DNA of 41,492 nt from an uncultured Clostridia bacterium (GCA_946545645.1 CAMNNQ010000184.1:1-41492); one strand, 5' to 3'. Positions 14,846 through 24,716 are shown, counted from the first letter of the stretch. Notes: generated by a model not told the origin, from the letters alone. A program made the numbers and translations.

Positions 14846-16513
14846 ATGCTGAGACTGTCAGGAAAGCCCGTATTCGGCGGGATAGCCAGAGGACGCCTCT
14901 TCTACTTCCAGCCGGATGAGAATGAAGTTACAAAACGTCTTATCAAGGACACAGCCCTGGAGCTGGAAAGATACGGATACGCCAAAGACAAAGCCCTGGC
15001 CGAGCTTGACGAGCTCTACACCACCGCTCTCGAAAAGATCGGCGAGAACGAAGCGGGTATCTTCCTTATCCATAAAATGCTCATCGAGGACGAAGCCTTC
15101 GCCTCTCAGATACACCGCCGGATCGCCGACGACCATTTCAGCGCCGACTATGCCGTCGCTCAGACCGCCCGCGACCTTGCCCATGCCTTTTCAAAGAACA
15201 GCTCCGAATACATCAAGAGCCGCTCGGCAGACCTCAAGGATGTCTGCGACCGGCTGATACGCCATATCCAGAACAAGGCCGAAAAGCGAATAGAGCTCAA
15301 GGAGAAGGTCATCCTCTGTGCCGACGACCTTATGCCCTCCGAGACAATGCAGATCGACCTCTCCAACGTTCTTGCCATAGTCACCTGCTACGGCTCCTCC
15401 AATTCTCATACCGCTATCCTCGCCAGGACTATGAACATTCCCGCGATAATCGGCATCGGTGCCGAGAAGCTCAGTATGCTCCGGGATATGGAAGCTATAG
15501 TCAACGGCTACGACGGCGATCTCCTCATCGACCCGGACGAGGAGACTATCCGCACCATCAACCGCATCGAAGAGGAAGAAGCCAAAAAGCGCGAGCTGCT
15601 TAAACGCTTCAAGGGCCGCAGGAACATTACCCTCGACGGAACAGAGATACAGGTCTATGCCAATATCGCCGGCCTCAATGACCTTAACTACGCCCTGGAG
15701 AACGACTGCGGAGGCATCGGCCTCTACCGCAGCGAGTTCCTCTATCTTGGCCGCAGCAATATGCCGGAGGAGGACGAGCAGTTCTTCAACTACCGCCAGG
15801 TGCTGGAGCGAATTGGCGGAAAGAGAGTCGTTATAAGGACTATGGATGCCGGAGCCGATAAGAATATCAAGTATTTCGGCCTTGCCAAGGAAGAGAACCC
15901 CGCTCTCGGAGTCCGTTCTATAAGGCTCTGCCTGATGCGCCCCGAGATGTTCAAGACCCAGCTCCGCGCTCTGCTGCGTGCCTCGGTCTACGGCAACCTC
16001 GCACTGATGCTCCCGTTGATAACCGATGTCAATGAGATCAGACAGGCCAAGAAGCTGATCGAAGAGGCCAAGGAGCAGCTCCGCGCCCGCAATCTCCCCT
16101 ACCGCGAGGATGTCCCCGTCGGGATCATGATAGAGACCCCTGCCGCTGTCATCCTCAGCGACGAGCTGGCAAAGGAATCGGATTTCTTCTCCATCGGCAC
16201 CAACGACCTTGAACAGTATGTGCTTGCCTTTGACAGACAGAATCTCATGCTGGAAAGCTATTTTGAAGGCCGCAGCCATAAAGCCCTGCTGAAATTCATC
16301 GGCATGACCTGCGACAACGCACATAAAAACGGCATCCCTGTCAGCATCTGCGGAGAGCTGGGAGCCGACCTTACACTTACCGAGGATTTCCTCAGGCTGG
16401 GTGTCGATGCGCTGTCCGTTACCCCCTCCCAGATACTCCCCCTGCGCCAGCATATCAGGACGCTCCGCCTTGAAGAGCGCCGGCAGTTAGCAGGAGCGAG
16501 AGCAGGTATCTGA
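14846..16513 (+). CDS. ptsI: PTS enzyme I (PEP-protein phosphotransferase)
   Basis: 555 residues, near the usual 570. It takes phosphate from PEP and passes it to HPr, driving sugar PTS uptake or regulation. The N-terminal HPr-binding/phosphohistidine part has H188 in GSSNSHTAILART. The C-terminal barrel has GGIGLYRSEFLYL, GIMIETPAAV, IGTNDLEQYVLAFDR and the active-site cysteine in SICGELGAD. ATG is 7 nt behind AAAGGAG. No HPr or EII gene is nearby, so it may serve a PTS elsewhere in the genome. The N-terminus lacks a GAF domain, so this is not the PtsP type. Confidence 0.95.
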   Translation: MLRLSGKPVFGGIARGRLFYFQPDENEVTKRLIKDTALELERYGYAKDKALAELDELYTTALEKIGENEAGIFLIHKMLIEDEAFASQIHRRIADDHFSADYAVAQTARDLAHAFSKNSSEYIKSRSADLKDVCDRLIRHIQNKAEKRIELKEKVILCADDLMPSETMQIDLSNVLAIVTCYGSSNSHTAILARTMNIPAIIGIGAEKLSMLRDMEAIVNGYDGDLLIDPDEETIRTINRIEEEEAKKRELLKRFKGRRNITLDGTEIQVYANIAGLNDLNYALENDCGGIGLYRSEFLYLGRSNMPEEDEQFFNYRQVLERIGGKRVVIRTMDAGADKNIKYFGLAKEENPALGVRSIRLCLMRPEMFKTQLRALLRASVYGNLALMLPLITDVNEIRQAKKLIEEAKEQLRARNLPYREDVPVGIMIETPAAVILSDELAKESDFFSIGTNDLEQYVLAFDRQNLMLESYFEGRSHKALLKFIGMTCDNAHKNGIPVSICGELGADLTLTEDFLRLGVDALSVTPSQILPLRQHIRTLRLEERRQLAGARAGI

Positions 16514-16597
16514 AAGGCTTTCCCCGGAAAAAATAATAATCTGACTATCCCGCTGACACACCACACATATTCCTTAAACAAAAGGCTTTTTATCTTG

Positions 16598-16634
16598 CTT
16601 TGCTATCCCCCGCCTCCGGCGGGGGATAGCAAAG
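16598..16634. repeat. Long perfect hairpin downstream of ptsI
   Basis: A 17-bp perfect inverted repeat, CTTTGCTATCCCCCGCC and its complement, around TCC. No T run follows on either strand, so it may be a REP-like palindrome or a factor-dependent terminator/RNA-stabilising hairpin for ptsI. Confidence 0.6.
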
Positions 16635-16717
16635 CGTTGGTCTAATTGCTGTAATCTCCTAAATAAGGTGTTTGAAAATGGTGTGTCAAAGGGATAACCA
16701 TAAATAATAAAACAAAA

Positions 16718-16760
16718 CGGTATATCACCCTGCCATGCGGCGGAGAGATATACCGTTTTT
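16718..16760. terminator. Terminator between ptsI and dpaB, probably bidirectional
   Basis: CGGTATATC (16718-16726) pairs with GATATACCG (16746-16754). TTTTTT follows on the plus strand and TTTTGTTTT on the minus strand. It lies 24 bp beyond the dpaB stop. Confidence 0.7.
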
Positions 16761-16783
16761 TGCGATACCGCTTCCTATGCTTT

Positions 16784-17371
16784 TCAGCCGCCCTGCAAGA
16801 GCATGGGCTGGAGCTGCCTGCCCTGAAGCGCCAGCTCTGTCGTTTCGGGTATCCTTTCAAAGTCTGCTACGATCGAATTCGGCTTCGCCGCAAAATTATC
16901 CTGTCGGTATGGTACGAAATAATAGTTCTTGTAGTTTTGCAGCGCACCTATATTCTTTGCACAGGCTGCGAGAGCATCGTTGGTCGAGATAGCGATGACC
17001 ACCGGCCGCTGGTTCCTGATATGGGATTTGACCGCCATAGTCGCGGGGGTATCGGTTATCCCCAGCGCCAGCTTTGCAGCAGTATTGGCTGTGCAGGGAG
17101 CAACAACGATGATATCGAAGAGCTTTTTCGGGCCGATGGGCTCGGCTCCCTCTATCGTCGCGATAACGCTCCTGCCGGTTATCCGCTCTATCGCCGCGAT
17201 ATTCTCGGCGGCGCTCCCGAAGCGGCTGTTCACTGCGGCGGCATTGAAGCTCATAACGGGGAACACCTCAGCGCCCAGCTCTCTGAGCCTTTCGGCAGCT
17301 TTGAAGGCCTTTTCAAAGGTGCAGAAGGAGCCTGTCAGCACAAAGCCGACCCTTTTGCCTTCAAGTGACAT
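16784..17371 (-). CDS. dpaB: Dipicolinate synthase subunit B
   Basis: 195 residues. Flavoprotein-like fold with an N-terminal GFVLTGSFCTF, a central VVAPCTANTAAKLALGITDTP and PVVIAISTNDAL, typical of SpoVFB/DpaB. With DpaA it converts the lysine-pathway intermediate to dipicolinic acid in the mother cell; dipicolinate with calcium fills the spore core. It starts inside the end of dpaA (11-bp overlap) behind GGGGAG, so the two are translationally linked. Strong evidence that the organism makes spores or descends from spore formers. Confidence 0.93.
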   Translation of the reverse strand: MSLEGKRVGFVLTGSFCTFEKAFKAAERLRELGAEVFPVMSFNAAAVNSRFGSAAENIAAIERITGRSVIATIEGAEPIGPKKLFDIIVVAPCTANTAAKLALGITDTPATMAVKSHIRNQRPVVIAISTNDALAACAKNIGALQNYKNYYFVPYRQDNFAAKPNSIVADFERIPETTELALQGRQLQPMLLQGG

Positions 17372-18245
17372 TTCCCACTCCCCTTTCGGATATGATGTTT
17401 TCCACCGCAGCGGCGATGCAGCGCCCCGCGGTAACGGGAGCCACCTTTCCGGGAAGGGCGAGAGCGTGGATATATCTTACGCCTGTCTTGCGGAGAGCCT
17501 CTTTATCGGCCCCTCCGGGGAGCGAGGCGAGATCTATTATGAGGCTCCCCGGCCCGACTCTGCGGAGAACATCCTCCGTAAACAGCAGAGCGGGAGCCGT
17601 GTTTATTATCGTGTCAAAGCAAGGCACGAGTGCTGCCAGAGCCCTGATGTCAGCGCTCCGGCAGCCGACATTCTCAGCCTCAGCGGCAGCATCCGGCCGC
17701 CTTACAGCGCAGGTAACATCGGCTCCAGCCCCTTTGAAGAGCAGCGCCGCTGCCCTGGCTACATTTCCGAAGCCGGTTATCAGGACTCTGCTGCCGTGGA
17801 CAGTTTCCGCCTGCTCCTGCATGGCGATCATCAGCGCACCCTCAGCAGTAGGGATACAGTTTCTTACCACCAGCTCTCTGCGGGCAAAGCAATCGGTATA
17901 CTCAAAGCCCGCTTCTGACGTCTCCGAGATCAGCCCCGGATCGGCCTTGCCGCCGATGACGAGCCCTCCGGGCGCCAAAGTCCCAAGCAGAGCCCGCAGG
18001 CCGACCCGGCTGCCGTCAGGGAGCGGGATAAGACAGCCCTCCCCGCCCGGCTCAGACTTTGTCGGCAGCGGAAGAACGAGCACATCCGGCTTCGGCATAG
18101 CAGCCCCGGGCTCTGCGGTCATAACGGCACCCCCCGGCACCGCTGATGTCCTGTAAGCGTATACTCTGAAGCTCTCCGCAAGTTTTTCGCACATATATAT
18201 CTGCCTTGCGTCTCCGCCGACGGCAAGGATAGTCGTTTTATCCAT
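17361..18245 (-). CDS. dpaA: Dipicolinate synthase subunit A
   Basis: 294 residues, the normal DpaA/SpoVFA length. The N-terminal part (ILAVGGDARQIYMCEKLA) is the DpaA signature. A Rossmann NAD(P)-binding motif VLITGFGNVARAAA lies at about 153-166. The C-terminal part has IINTAPALLF and IIDLASLPGG. It reduces or oxidises the cyclic precursor on the way to dipicolinic acid. ATG is 8 nt behind GGAGG. First gene of the dpaAB pair, with a candidate late-sporulation promoter upstream. Confidence 0.93.
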   Translation of the reverse strand: MDKTTILAVGGDARQIYMCEKLAESFRVYAYRTSAVPGGAVMTAEPGAAMPKPDVLVLPLPTKSEPGGEGCLIPLPDGSRVGLRALLGTLAPGGLVIGGKADPGLISETSEAGFEYTDCFARRELVVRNCIPTAEGALMIAMQEQAETVHGSRVLITGFGNVARAAALLFKGAGADVTCAVRRPDAAAEAENVGCRSADIRALAALVPCFDTIINTAPALLFTEDVLRRVGPGSLIIDLASLPGGADKEALRKTGVRYIHALALPGKVAPVTAGRCIAAAVENIISERGVGNVT

Positions 18246-18279
18246 TCTCTCAGCCTCCGAATGAAAAGTTGCTACGCCT

Positions 18280-18307
18280 TATACTATGCTTTCAGAGAGG
18301 ATAAGGT
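18280..18307 (-). promoter_or_regulatory. Candidate sigma-K promoter of dpaAB
   Basis: Minus strand AC (18307-18306), 17 bp, CATAGTATA (18288-18280), which fits the sigma-K -10 pattern CATANNNTA. In Bacillus subtilis spoVF is a sigma-K target. No housekeeping promoter is evident here. The plus-strand ATPase promoter in the same 164-bp gap is not recognisable. Confidence 0.45.
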
Positions 18308-18409
18308 GAATATATCAGCTCCGCTGTCATAGTTCAGCCCGCAGGAGAATAAGATGTCTTTGAGGACACGCCGTCGCCGGGGCGGCAGGACGAAAGGAAA
18401 GGTGCGAAA

Positions 18410-21046
18410 ATGACAGCATTCAAGGAAAAGGCAAAGGCTCTGCCATATTCCGAGCCCATCGGCCTTACGAGATCGCAGGCCGAAAGAAGGCATGATCTCA
18501 GCGGCAGCAACCGCATCGACACAGGCCGGAAGCACAGCGCTGCGGCAATATTTGCGGGGCAGTTCCGCGATCTTATGGTGATGATCCTGCTGATCGCAGC
18601 GGGAGTCTCGGTCATCATAGGTGAGTATGCCAACGCCATACCTATTGCGGCGATAGTCGTTCTCAATGCCCTGCTGGGCTTCATACAGGAATACCGCGCC
18701 GAGAAAACACTGGAAAAGCTGGCCGAGCTCACCGCCCCGACAGCAAGAGCCTGGCGGGACGGCTCCCTTACCCGGCTCCCGGCCGAGGAGCTGGTAGTGG
18801 GGGATGTCATCGAACTGGAAGCGGGCGACCGTGTCCCCGCCGACTGCCTTATATTAAGCAGCAAGGGGCTCTGCTGCGACGAATCCCTGCTGACAGGGGA
18901 ATCCTGCGCCGTCGAAAAGCGTCCCGGAACCGGTGAAGCCGTTATCGGGGAGCCGAACCTTCCTTATATGGTCTATATGGGGACGATATGTCTGAAAGGA
19001 AAGGCACGCGCCGAGGTAACAGCCATCGGCAGGCATACACAGATGGGAGCTGTCTCAGATATGATCGGCTCTGCCTCCCCGGACGAGACTCCCCTGCAAA
19101 AGCGTCTCGGCGAGCTGGGAAAGATACTCGCTGCGATCTGCATCGCTGTCTGCGTGCTGGTCTTTTTTGCGGGGATACTTCGCGGAGAAAGAGTGCTGGA
19201 TATGCTGATGACCTCTATTTCCATAGCTGTCGCAGCTATCCCCGAGGGACTCCCCGCCGCAGTTACGATAGCTCTGGCGCTGGCTGTCCGCAGGATGCTT
19301 GCCCGGAACGCGCTTGTCACAGGGCTGCACTCTGTCGAAACCCTGGGCTGCGCCTCGGTGATATGTACCGACAAAACAGGGACTCTGACTCAGAACCGCA
19401 TGACAGTTGATAAACTGGTCGTCTGCGGAGAGCGAGACACTGCCCTCAGCATATCCGACAGCGGCGCTCTCACCGACTCCGAGGGAAATCCCCTTCTCCC
19501 TGGGGATAATGCCGCGCTCAAGGAGCTGCTTTGCTGCGCAGCGGTCTGCAACGATGCCCGCCTGGAGCAGGTGGATATCTCCGACAAGCGCGACCGTGGC
19601 GGCGAGACATCCGGCCTGCGGGCCTTCGGCGACCCGACGGAATGTGCTCTGCTGGAGGCTGCCCTCCGTGCCGGGACAGATGCCGAGAGCCTCCGCCTTG
19701 CAAGAACAGACGAACAGCCCTTTGACAGCGCGAACAGGTATATGACTGTTACTGTAAAAACAGCAGAGGGAGAAGAGCGGGTCTACAAGAAAGGCGCCCC
19801 GGATGTCGTACTCAGCAGCGCCCGATGGTTTCTCGGTCAGGACGGGACTATGCTCCCCTTAGGAGAGGCGCGGGCGGAAGCTTTCTCAGGGAGGACAGAG
19901 GCTCTGGCCTCTGACGGGATGCGTGTACTGGGCTTCTCTGTCAGCATCGGCGGGAAAGAGGCTCTGCTGGGGCTGGCTGCTATGACCGACCCTCTCCGTC
20001 CCGAGGCGAGGAAGGCTGTCCGGGAATGTCAGAAGGCCGGGATCAGGACAGTAATGATAACCGGCGACCACAAGCTCACAGCCTGCGCTGCCGCCCGGGA
20101 TGCAGGCATACTCAAGGACGGTATGCGGGCATTTACGGGGGCTGAACTCGACAGGATGTCTGACGACGCTCTGGACGATGCGCTGGATGCGGCAGCGGTC
20201 TTTGCAAGAGTCTCCCCCGAGCACAAGCTGCGGATAGTCAGAGCCTTCAAGCGAAGGAAAAATGTCTGCGCCATGACAGGCGACGGAGTCAACGATGCTC
20301 CCGCCGTCAAGGAGGCCTCCATCGGGGTAGCTATGGGGCTGAACGGGACCGACGTCACCAAGCAGGCCGCAGACTGTGTCCTGCTGGACGACAATTTTGC
20401 GACACTGGTCTCGGCTGTAGAGGAAGGCCGCACGATCTACGGCAATATCCGCAAATTCGTCCGCTATCTGATCTCCTGCAATATCGGGGAGATACTGACT
20501 ATGCTCTGCGGGATGATAATGGGGCTGCCACAGGTACTGCTGCCGGCTCAGCTACTGCTGGTCAACCTTGTCACCGACGGGCTCCCCGCCATCGCGCTGG
20601 GAGTCGAGCCTTCGGAAAAAGGGGTAATGGAGCGCCCGCCCAGGGGAGAAAACGAGAGCTTTTTCAGCGGAGGTCTGCTGGGAAGGATGCTGCTGCGGGG
20701 AGCCTTCATCGGGCTGGCGACGCTGGCCTCCTTTACTGTCCTGCTGTCTGCCGGCAGCGGACTTACAGCAGCCCGGACAGGAGCTCTGGCAACGCTTGTC
20801 ATCTCCCAGCTCATACACGTCTTTGAATGTAAGAGCGAGACCGAGCCGCTGCACAGGATCAGGCTCCGGAACAACCCCTTTATGATCTTTTCAGTGCTGC
20901 TGTCGCTGGCTTGTCTGCTTGGGTGCATAACAGTGCCTCCACTGGCGGAAGCCTTTGCGCTGACAAAGCTCGGAGCCTCCGGATGGCTGATCTGCGGAGC
21001 ATTCGCAGCCGCGCCCGCCCTGCTGGGAGCCTTAGTGCGAAGATAG
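18410..21046 (+). CDS. Calcium-type cation-translocating P-type ATPase
   Basis: 878 residues. It has an N-terminal cation ATPase domain, the actuator loop LLTGES, the M4 motif PEGLPAAVTIALALAVRRM typical of P2-type Ca2+ pumps, the phosphorylated aspartate D321 in CTDKTGTLTQNRM, and the hinge MTGDGVNDAPAVKEASIGVAMG, followed by four C-terminal membrane helices. It probably exports Ca2+ (or Mn2+) at the plasma membrane. It is transcribed divergently from dpaAB; a link to spore calcium is tempting but unsupported beyond position. GGAAAGG ribosome site. It has its own terminator at 21079. Confidence 0.93.
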   Translation: MTAFKEKAKALPYSEPIGLTRSQAERRHDLSGSNRIDTGRKHSAAAIFAGQFRDLMVMILLIAAGVSVIIGEYANAIPIAAIVVLNALLGFIQEYRAEKTLEKLAELTAPTARAWRDGSLTRLPAEELVVGDVIELEAGDRVPADCLILSSKGLCCDESLLTGESCAVEKRPGTGEAVIGEPNLPYMVYMGTICLKGKARAEVTAIGRHTQMGAVSDMIGSASPDETPLQKRLGELGKILAAICIAVCVLVFFAGILRGERVLDMLMTSISIAVAAIPEGLPAAVTIALALAVRRMLARNALVTGLHSVETLGCASVICTDKTGTLTQNRMTVDKLVVCGERDTALSISDSGALTDSEGNPLLPGDNAALKELLCCAAVCNDARLEQVDISDKRDRGGETSGLRAFGDPTECALLEAALRAGTDAESLRLARTDEQPFDSANRYMTVTVKTAEGEERVYKKGAPDVVLSSARWFLGQDGTMLPLGEARAEAFSGRTEALASDGMRVLGFSVSIGGKEALLGLAAMTDPLRPEARKAVRECQKAGIRTVMITGDHKLTACAAARDAGILKDGMRAFTGAELDRMSDDALDDALDAAAVFARVSPEHKLRIVRAFKRRKNVCAMTGDGVNDAPAVKEASIGVAMGLNGTDVTKQAADCVLLDDNFATLVSAVEEGRTIYGNIRKFVRYLISCNIGEILTMLCGMIMGLPQVLLPAQLLLVNLVTDGLPAIALGVEPSEKGVMERPPRGENESFFSGGLLGRMLLRGAFIGLATLASFTVLLSAGSGLTAARTGALATLVISQLIHVFECKSETEPLHRIRLRNNPFMIFSVLLSLACLLGCITVPPLAEAFALTKLGASGWLICGAFAAAPALLGALVRR

Positions 21047-21078
21047 TGCAGCAGAGCGCAGGAGCAGATACAAAGAAA

Positions 21079-21130
21079 GACCGTATATCCCCCGCCGCCG
21101 GCTGAGAGGACATACGGTCTTCATTTTTTG
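21079..21130. terminator. Terminator between the P-ATPase and the ABC operon
   Basis: GACCGTAT (21079-21086) pairs with ATACGGTC (21112-21119), followed by TTCATTTTTT on the plus strand and TTTCTTTG on the minus strand. It probably serves both converging units. Confidence 0.75.
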
Positions 21131-21156
21131 TATCGCTGCGGCCGTGTCTGACCGCT

Positions 21157-22995
21157 TTATGTCTTGCTGCCTGCGAACTGTGTCTGATAGAGCTGATAAT
21201 ACTTGCCGTGCTGAGCGATGAGCTCTTCATGGCTGCCTGCCTCGGATACACGCCCCTGGTCGATGACAACGATCTTGTCAGCATCCCGGATAGTCGAAAG
21301 GCGGTGTGCGATTATCAGAGATGTGCGGTCTTTCATCAGAGCGACCATAGCAGACTGGATGTGCATCTCTGTCCTCGTATCGACAGAGGAAGTCGCTTCA
21401 TCAAGGATAAGGATCTTCGGATCGGCAAGCACCGCTCTGGCGATGGAGAGGAGCTGCCTCTGCCCCTGGGAGAGGTTTGAGCCGCCCTCAGAAAGGACAG
21501 TATCGTATTTCTCCGGCAGCCGCTCGATGAATTCGTCGGCGTAGGCTTTATCGGCTGCCGCCGCGACTTCTTCGGCGGTAGCATCGGCGCGGCCGTAACG
21601 GATGTTGTCTCCGATAGTCCCCGAGAAGAGGACAGTATCCTGCAGCACTATAGCTATCGACCTTCGCAGCTCTTCGATCGGTATCCGGGTTATATCCATA
21701 CCGTCAACGGTTATTGTCCCCTCGTCGGCATCGTAAAATCTGGTCAGGAGATTGACGACTGTCGTTTTGCCCGAGCCTGTCGAACCGACTATGGCGATCT
21801 TCTGACCTTTCTTTACCCAAAGATCCAGCCCTCTGAGCACCGGCTTGTCCTTGTTGTAGCCAAAGGTTATGTTCTTGAAGTCGATATCTCCGCGGACATC
21901 GTTATGATCGAAGGGGAGTTCTCCGCCGACAGGCTCAGGCTCGGCCTCCATTACCTCGAAGATACGCTCTGCTCCGGCTATCGCTGTCTGTATATTGGCA
22001 TACTGATTGGCGATCTCGTTGATCGGGCGGGAAAACTGCTTGGAATAGAGTATGAATGCCTGTATTGTTCCGACAGTTATCCAGCCCTGTATGCTGAACC
22101 AGCCTCCGAAAGCCGCGATGAGGACAAATCCGAAGTTTGAGATACAGTTCATCAGCGGGCCCATCATGCCGCCGCAGATCTGCGCCTTGATACCGGTTTT
22201 TCTGAGCTCGTTGCTCATAGCTCTGAATTCCTCTATGGAATCCTGCTCCTTGGAATAGGCGACCACAGTTCTGTAGCCTGTTACCGTCTCCTCGACATGG
22301 CCGTTGATCTTTCCGAGTATGATCTGCTGCTCGACAAAAAACTTCTTCATATATTTTGTCATCTTTGCAGAGACGAATATGGTAATGAATATAGTCGAGA
22401 TAGAGATCAGCGTCAGCAGCGGGGAATAGGTGAGCATTATTATGAATGTTCCCAGAACTGTCAGGATACCGGAGATCAGCGAACCGATGGATTGTGAAAC
22501 GGTAGTCGAGATATTCTCGACATCGTTGGTCATACGGCTCATAAGGTCGCCGTGCCGGTGGTCGTCGATATACTTTATGGGAAGATGCACAAGACTTCCG
22601 AAGAGATCCCGCCTCATCGTCCGGACAGTGACCTGCGAGAGCTTTGCCGATATCCTGCCCTGAAGATAGGTCATAACGGCAGACACGGCATAAACTACCG
22701 CCAGAAGGATAAGCGTGTCAACGAGCTTATCCATATCTACTCCCGATCTGTTTTCATTGGGAGTAATGCTGTCAATGGCGACCTGCTGTATCTTCGGAGC
22801 CAGCAGACCCATAACAGTTATCGTCAGCATTACCGCCAGCAGCATAAAGAAGAGATATTTACTCCTGCCGATATATCTCAGCAGCTTTTTGAGAGTCTTT
22901 GTGCCGTTTTTCGGCTTTTCGGCGGTGATACGCGCCGAGTGGGGGCCTGCGGGCCCTCTGCCCCTGTTGGGGCCCATATTCGGTACGGGCGGCAT
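21157..22995 (-). CDS. ABC exporter half-transporter with complete ATPase site residues
   Basis: 612 residues. A proline/glycine-rich N-terminus is followed by six membrane helices (about 45-320) and one ATPase domain: Walker A GSTGSGKT at 404-411, signature LSQGQ at 508-512, Walker B LILDEATSSVD with catalytic E533. Paired with the preceding gene (TAATG, 1-nt overlap) it should form a heterodimeric type IV exporter of the BmrCD/LmrCD kind, pumping drugs or lipids outward. Last gene of the marR operon. The substrate cannot be read from the sequence. Confidence 0.92.
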   Translation of the reverse strand: MPPVPNMGPNRGRGPAGPHSARITAEKPKNGTKTLKKLLRYIGRSKYLFFMLLAVMLTITVMGLLAPKIQQVAIDSITPNENRSGVDMDKLVDTLILLAVVYAVSAVMTYLQGRISAKLSQVTVRTMRRDLFGSLVHLPIKYIDDHRHGDLMSRMTNDVENISTTVSQSIGSLISGILTVLGTFIIMLTYSPLLTLISISTIFITIFVSAKMTKYMKKFFVEQQIILGKINGHVEETVTGYRTVVAYSKEQDSIEEFRAMSNELRKTGIKAQICGGMMGPLMNCISNFGFVLIAAFGGWFSIQGWITVGTIQAFILYSKQFSRPINEIANQYANIQTAIAGAERIFEVMEAEPEPVGGELPFDHNDVRGDIDFKNITFGYNKDKPVLRGLDLWVKKGQKIAIVGSTGSGKTTVVNLLTRFYDADEGTITVDGMDITRIPIEELRRSIAIVLQDTVLFSGTIGDNIRYGRADATAEEVAAAADKAYADEFIERLPEKYDTVLSEGGSNLSQGQRQLLSIARAVLADPKILILDEATSSVDTRTEMHIQSAMVALMKDRTSLIIAHRLSTIRDADKIVVIDQGRVSEAGSHEELIAQHGKYYQLYQTQFAGSKT

Positions 22996-24716
22996 TACTC
23001 CTCACCTCCCGTTCTGACCTGCGAGCGATAGATATCCTGATATACTGCGCAGCCTGCCAGCAGTTCCTCGTGGGGTGCGCAGGCTACAAGCCTTCCGTGG
23101 TCTATGACAGCGATCCTGTCGCAGTCCTTGACCGAAGCGATCCTCTGGGCTATGGTTATGACAGTAGTCCCCTTCAGGCTCTCGCGGAGCTTCTGCCTGA
23201 GGCTTGCCTCTGTTCTGAGGTCGAGAGCAGAGGTGGAGTCGTCAAAGATAAGTATCTCCGGCTTTTTGAGGACAGCTCTGGCTATCGAGAGCCTCTGCTT
23301 CTGACCGCCGGAGAGCGAGGCGCCCTTCTCGGCAATGCGGGAATCGTATCCCTCCGGCATATTGGAGACAAATTCGTCAGCCTGAGCGATCTTAGCTGCC
23401 TCTACGACTTCTTCGTCGGTGGCATCCTTTTTGCCCCAGCGGATATTTTCCGCAACAGAGGCCGAGAACAGCTCGCTCTTTTGCAGGACAATGCCTATAC
23501 GGCTGCGGAGATCGGACAGCTCATAGCTCCTGACGTCTGCTCCGTCAACCAGCACCTCGCCGCTGACGGCATCGTAAAATCTCGGTATAAGATTGACCAG
23601 CGAGCTTTTTCCGGAACCGGTAGCGCCGAGGATAGCGATGTTCTCACCCTTTGCGATCTTGAGGTCTATCTCAGCCAGCACCGGTCTGCCGGTGGAGGAG
23701 GGATAAGCGAAGGAAACGTTCCTGAATTCAACTGTTCCCTGCTCTGCCCCTTCTGCGCCCTGCCCGTCGGAGATGACAGGCTCTGTCGCCAGGACTTCAT
23801 TGAGCCTTTTTGCGGAAGCCGAGGCTCTGGAAATACTCTGCGACATCATCGAGAGCATCATTATCCCGTGAAGGATCTGTGTAACGTAGGTAACTGCCGC
23901 CATTACTTCTCCGACCTTCAGCTCCCTGGCCTCGACCTGCAGTCCGCCGATGTATATGACAGCCAGTACCGCGGCGTTCATTATCAGCATGAGCAGCGGC
24001 CCCAGCAGAGCCATTAGCCGCATGACTTTGAGGTTTGAATCCATAAGTGCGCCGTTGGCTGCATCAAAGCGTTCTGTCTCGCTCTGCTCGCGGACATAGG
24101 CTTTGACTACTCTCGCTCCGGTAACGTTCTCCTGCATAACGGTGTTGACATTATCCAGCTTTCCGGCAACTATAGTATAAAGCGGATTGGCAAAGCGCAT
24201 TATAAGCACGACGATCAGCACTTCAAGCGGCAGAGAGACAGCTACCACGATCCCGAACCGGACATTGAGCTGCATCATCATGAAAACTCCGCCGATAAGG
24301 AACATTATGTTCCTTACGAACATACGCAGTGCGAAATCCACAAGCTGCTGGATAGCCGTTATATCCGTAGTCAGCCTGGTCACCAGCGAGCCGGTAGTGA
24401 ATTTATCCGTCTGCTGGAAGGAGAGCCCCATGACCCGGGAAAAGACATCGTTGCGCAGGTCTCTTGCAAAGCCCTGGGAGGCGACTCCGCTGAAGGCGGA
24501 CGAAGCCGATCCGCAGCAGCCTCCGAGGATTATCGTCAGCATCATTATTATCCCTGTCGAGAGGATCACATCCATATTCTGCGGCAGGACACCGTCATCG
24601 ACGATCTGGGAAAGCAGCTTCGGCTGCAAAAGATCGACAAAGACCTCTCCTACCATCGCAAGAGGAGCCAGCAGCGCAAAAAGCGTATATGGCTTCAGGT
24701 ATCTTGCCAGCTTCAA
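22995..24716 (-). CDS. ABC exporter half-transporter with degenerate catalytic site
   Basis: 573 residues. Six membrane helices are followed by an ATPase domain with Walker A GATGSGKS (364-371), signature LSGGQ (468-472) and Walker B ILIFDDSTSALD, where the catalytic glutamate is replaced by aspartate D493. This loss is the hallmark of the BmrC/LmrC-type subunit in heterodimeric exporters, so the pair should have one active and one degenerate ATP site. Its start overlaps the marR stop by 4 nt. It is made together with its partner under MarR control. Confidence 0.92.
   Translation of the reverse strand: MKLARYLKPYTLFALLAPLAMVGEVFVDLLQPKLLSQIVDDGVLPQNMDVILSTGIIMMLTIILGGCCGSASSAFSGVASQGFARDLRNDVFSRVMGLSFQQTDKFTTGSLVTRLTTDITAIQQLVDFALRMFVRNIMFLIGGVFMMMQLNVRFGIVVAVSLPLEVLIVVLIMRFANPLYTIVAGKLDNVNTVMQENVTGARVVKAYVREQSETERFDAANGALMDSNLKVMRLMALLGPLLMLIMNAAVLAVIYIGGLQVEARELKVGEVMAAVTYVTQILHGIMMLSMMSQSISRASASAKRLNEVLATEPVISDGQGAEGAEQGTVEFRNVSFAYPSSTGRPVLAEIDLKIAKGENIAILGATGSGKSSLVNLIPRFYDAVSGEVLVDGADVRSYELSDLRSRIGIVLQKSELFSASVAENIRWGKKDATDEEVVEAAKIAQADEFVSNMPEGYDSRIAEKGASLSGGQKQRLSIARAVLKKPEILIFDDSTSALDLRTEASLRQKLRESLKGTTVITIAQRIASVKDCDRIAVIDHGRLVACAPHEELLAGCAVYQDIYRSQVRTGGEE

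Noticed and set aside
15191-16453. 420-codon minus-strand open frame
   Set aside because: Antisense to the enzyme I gene.
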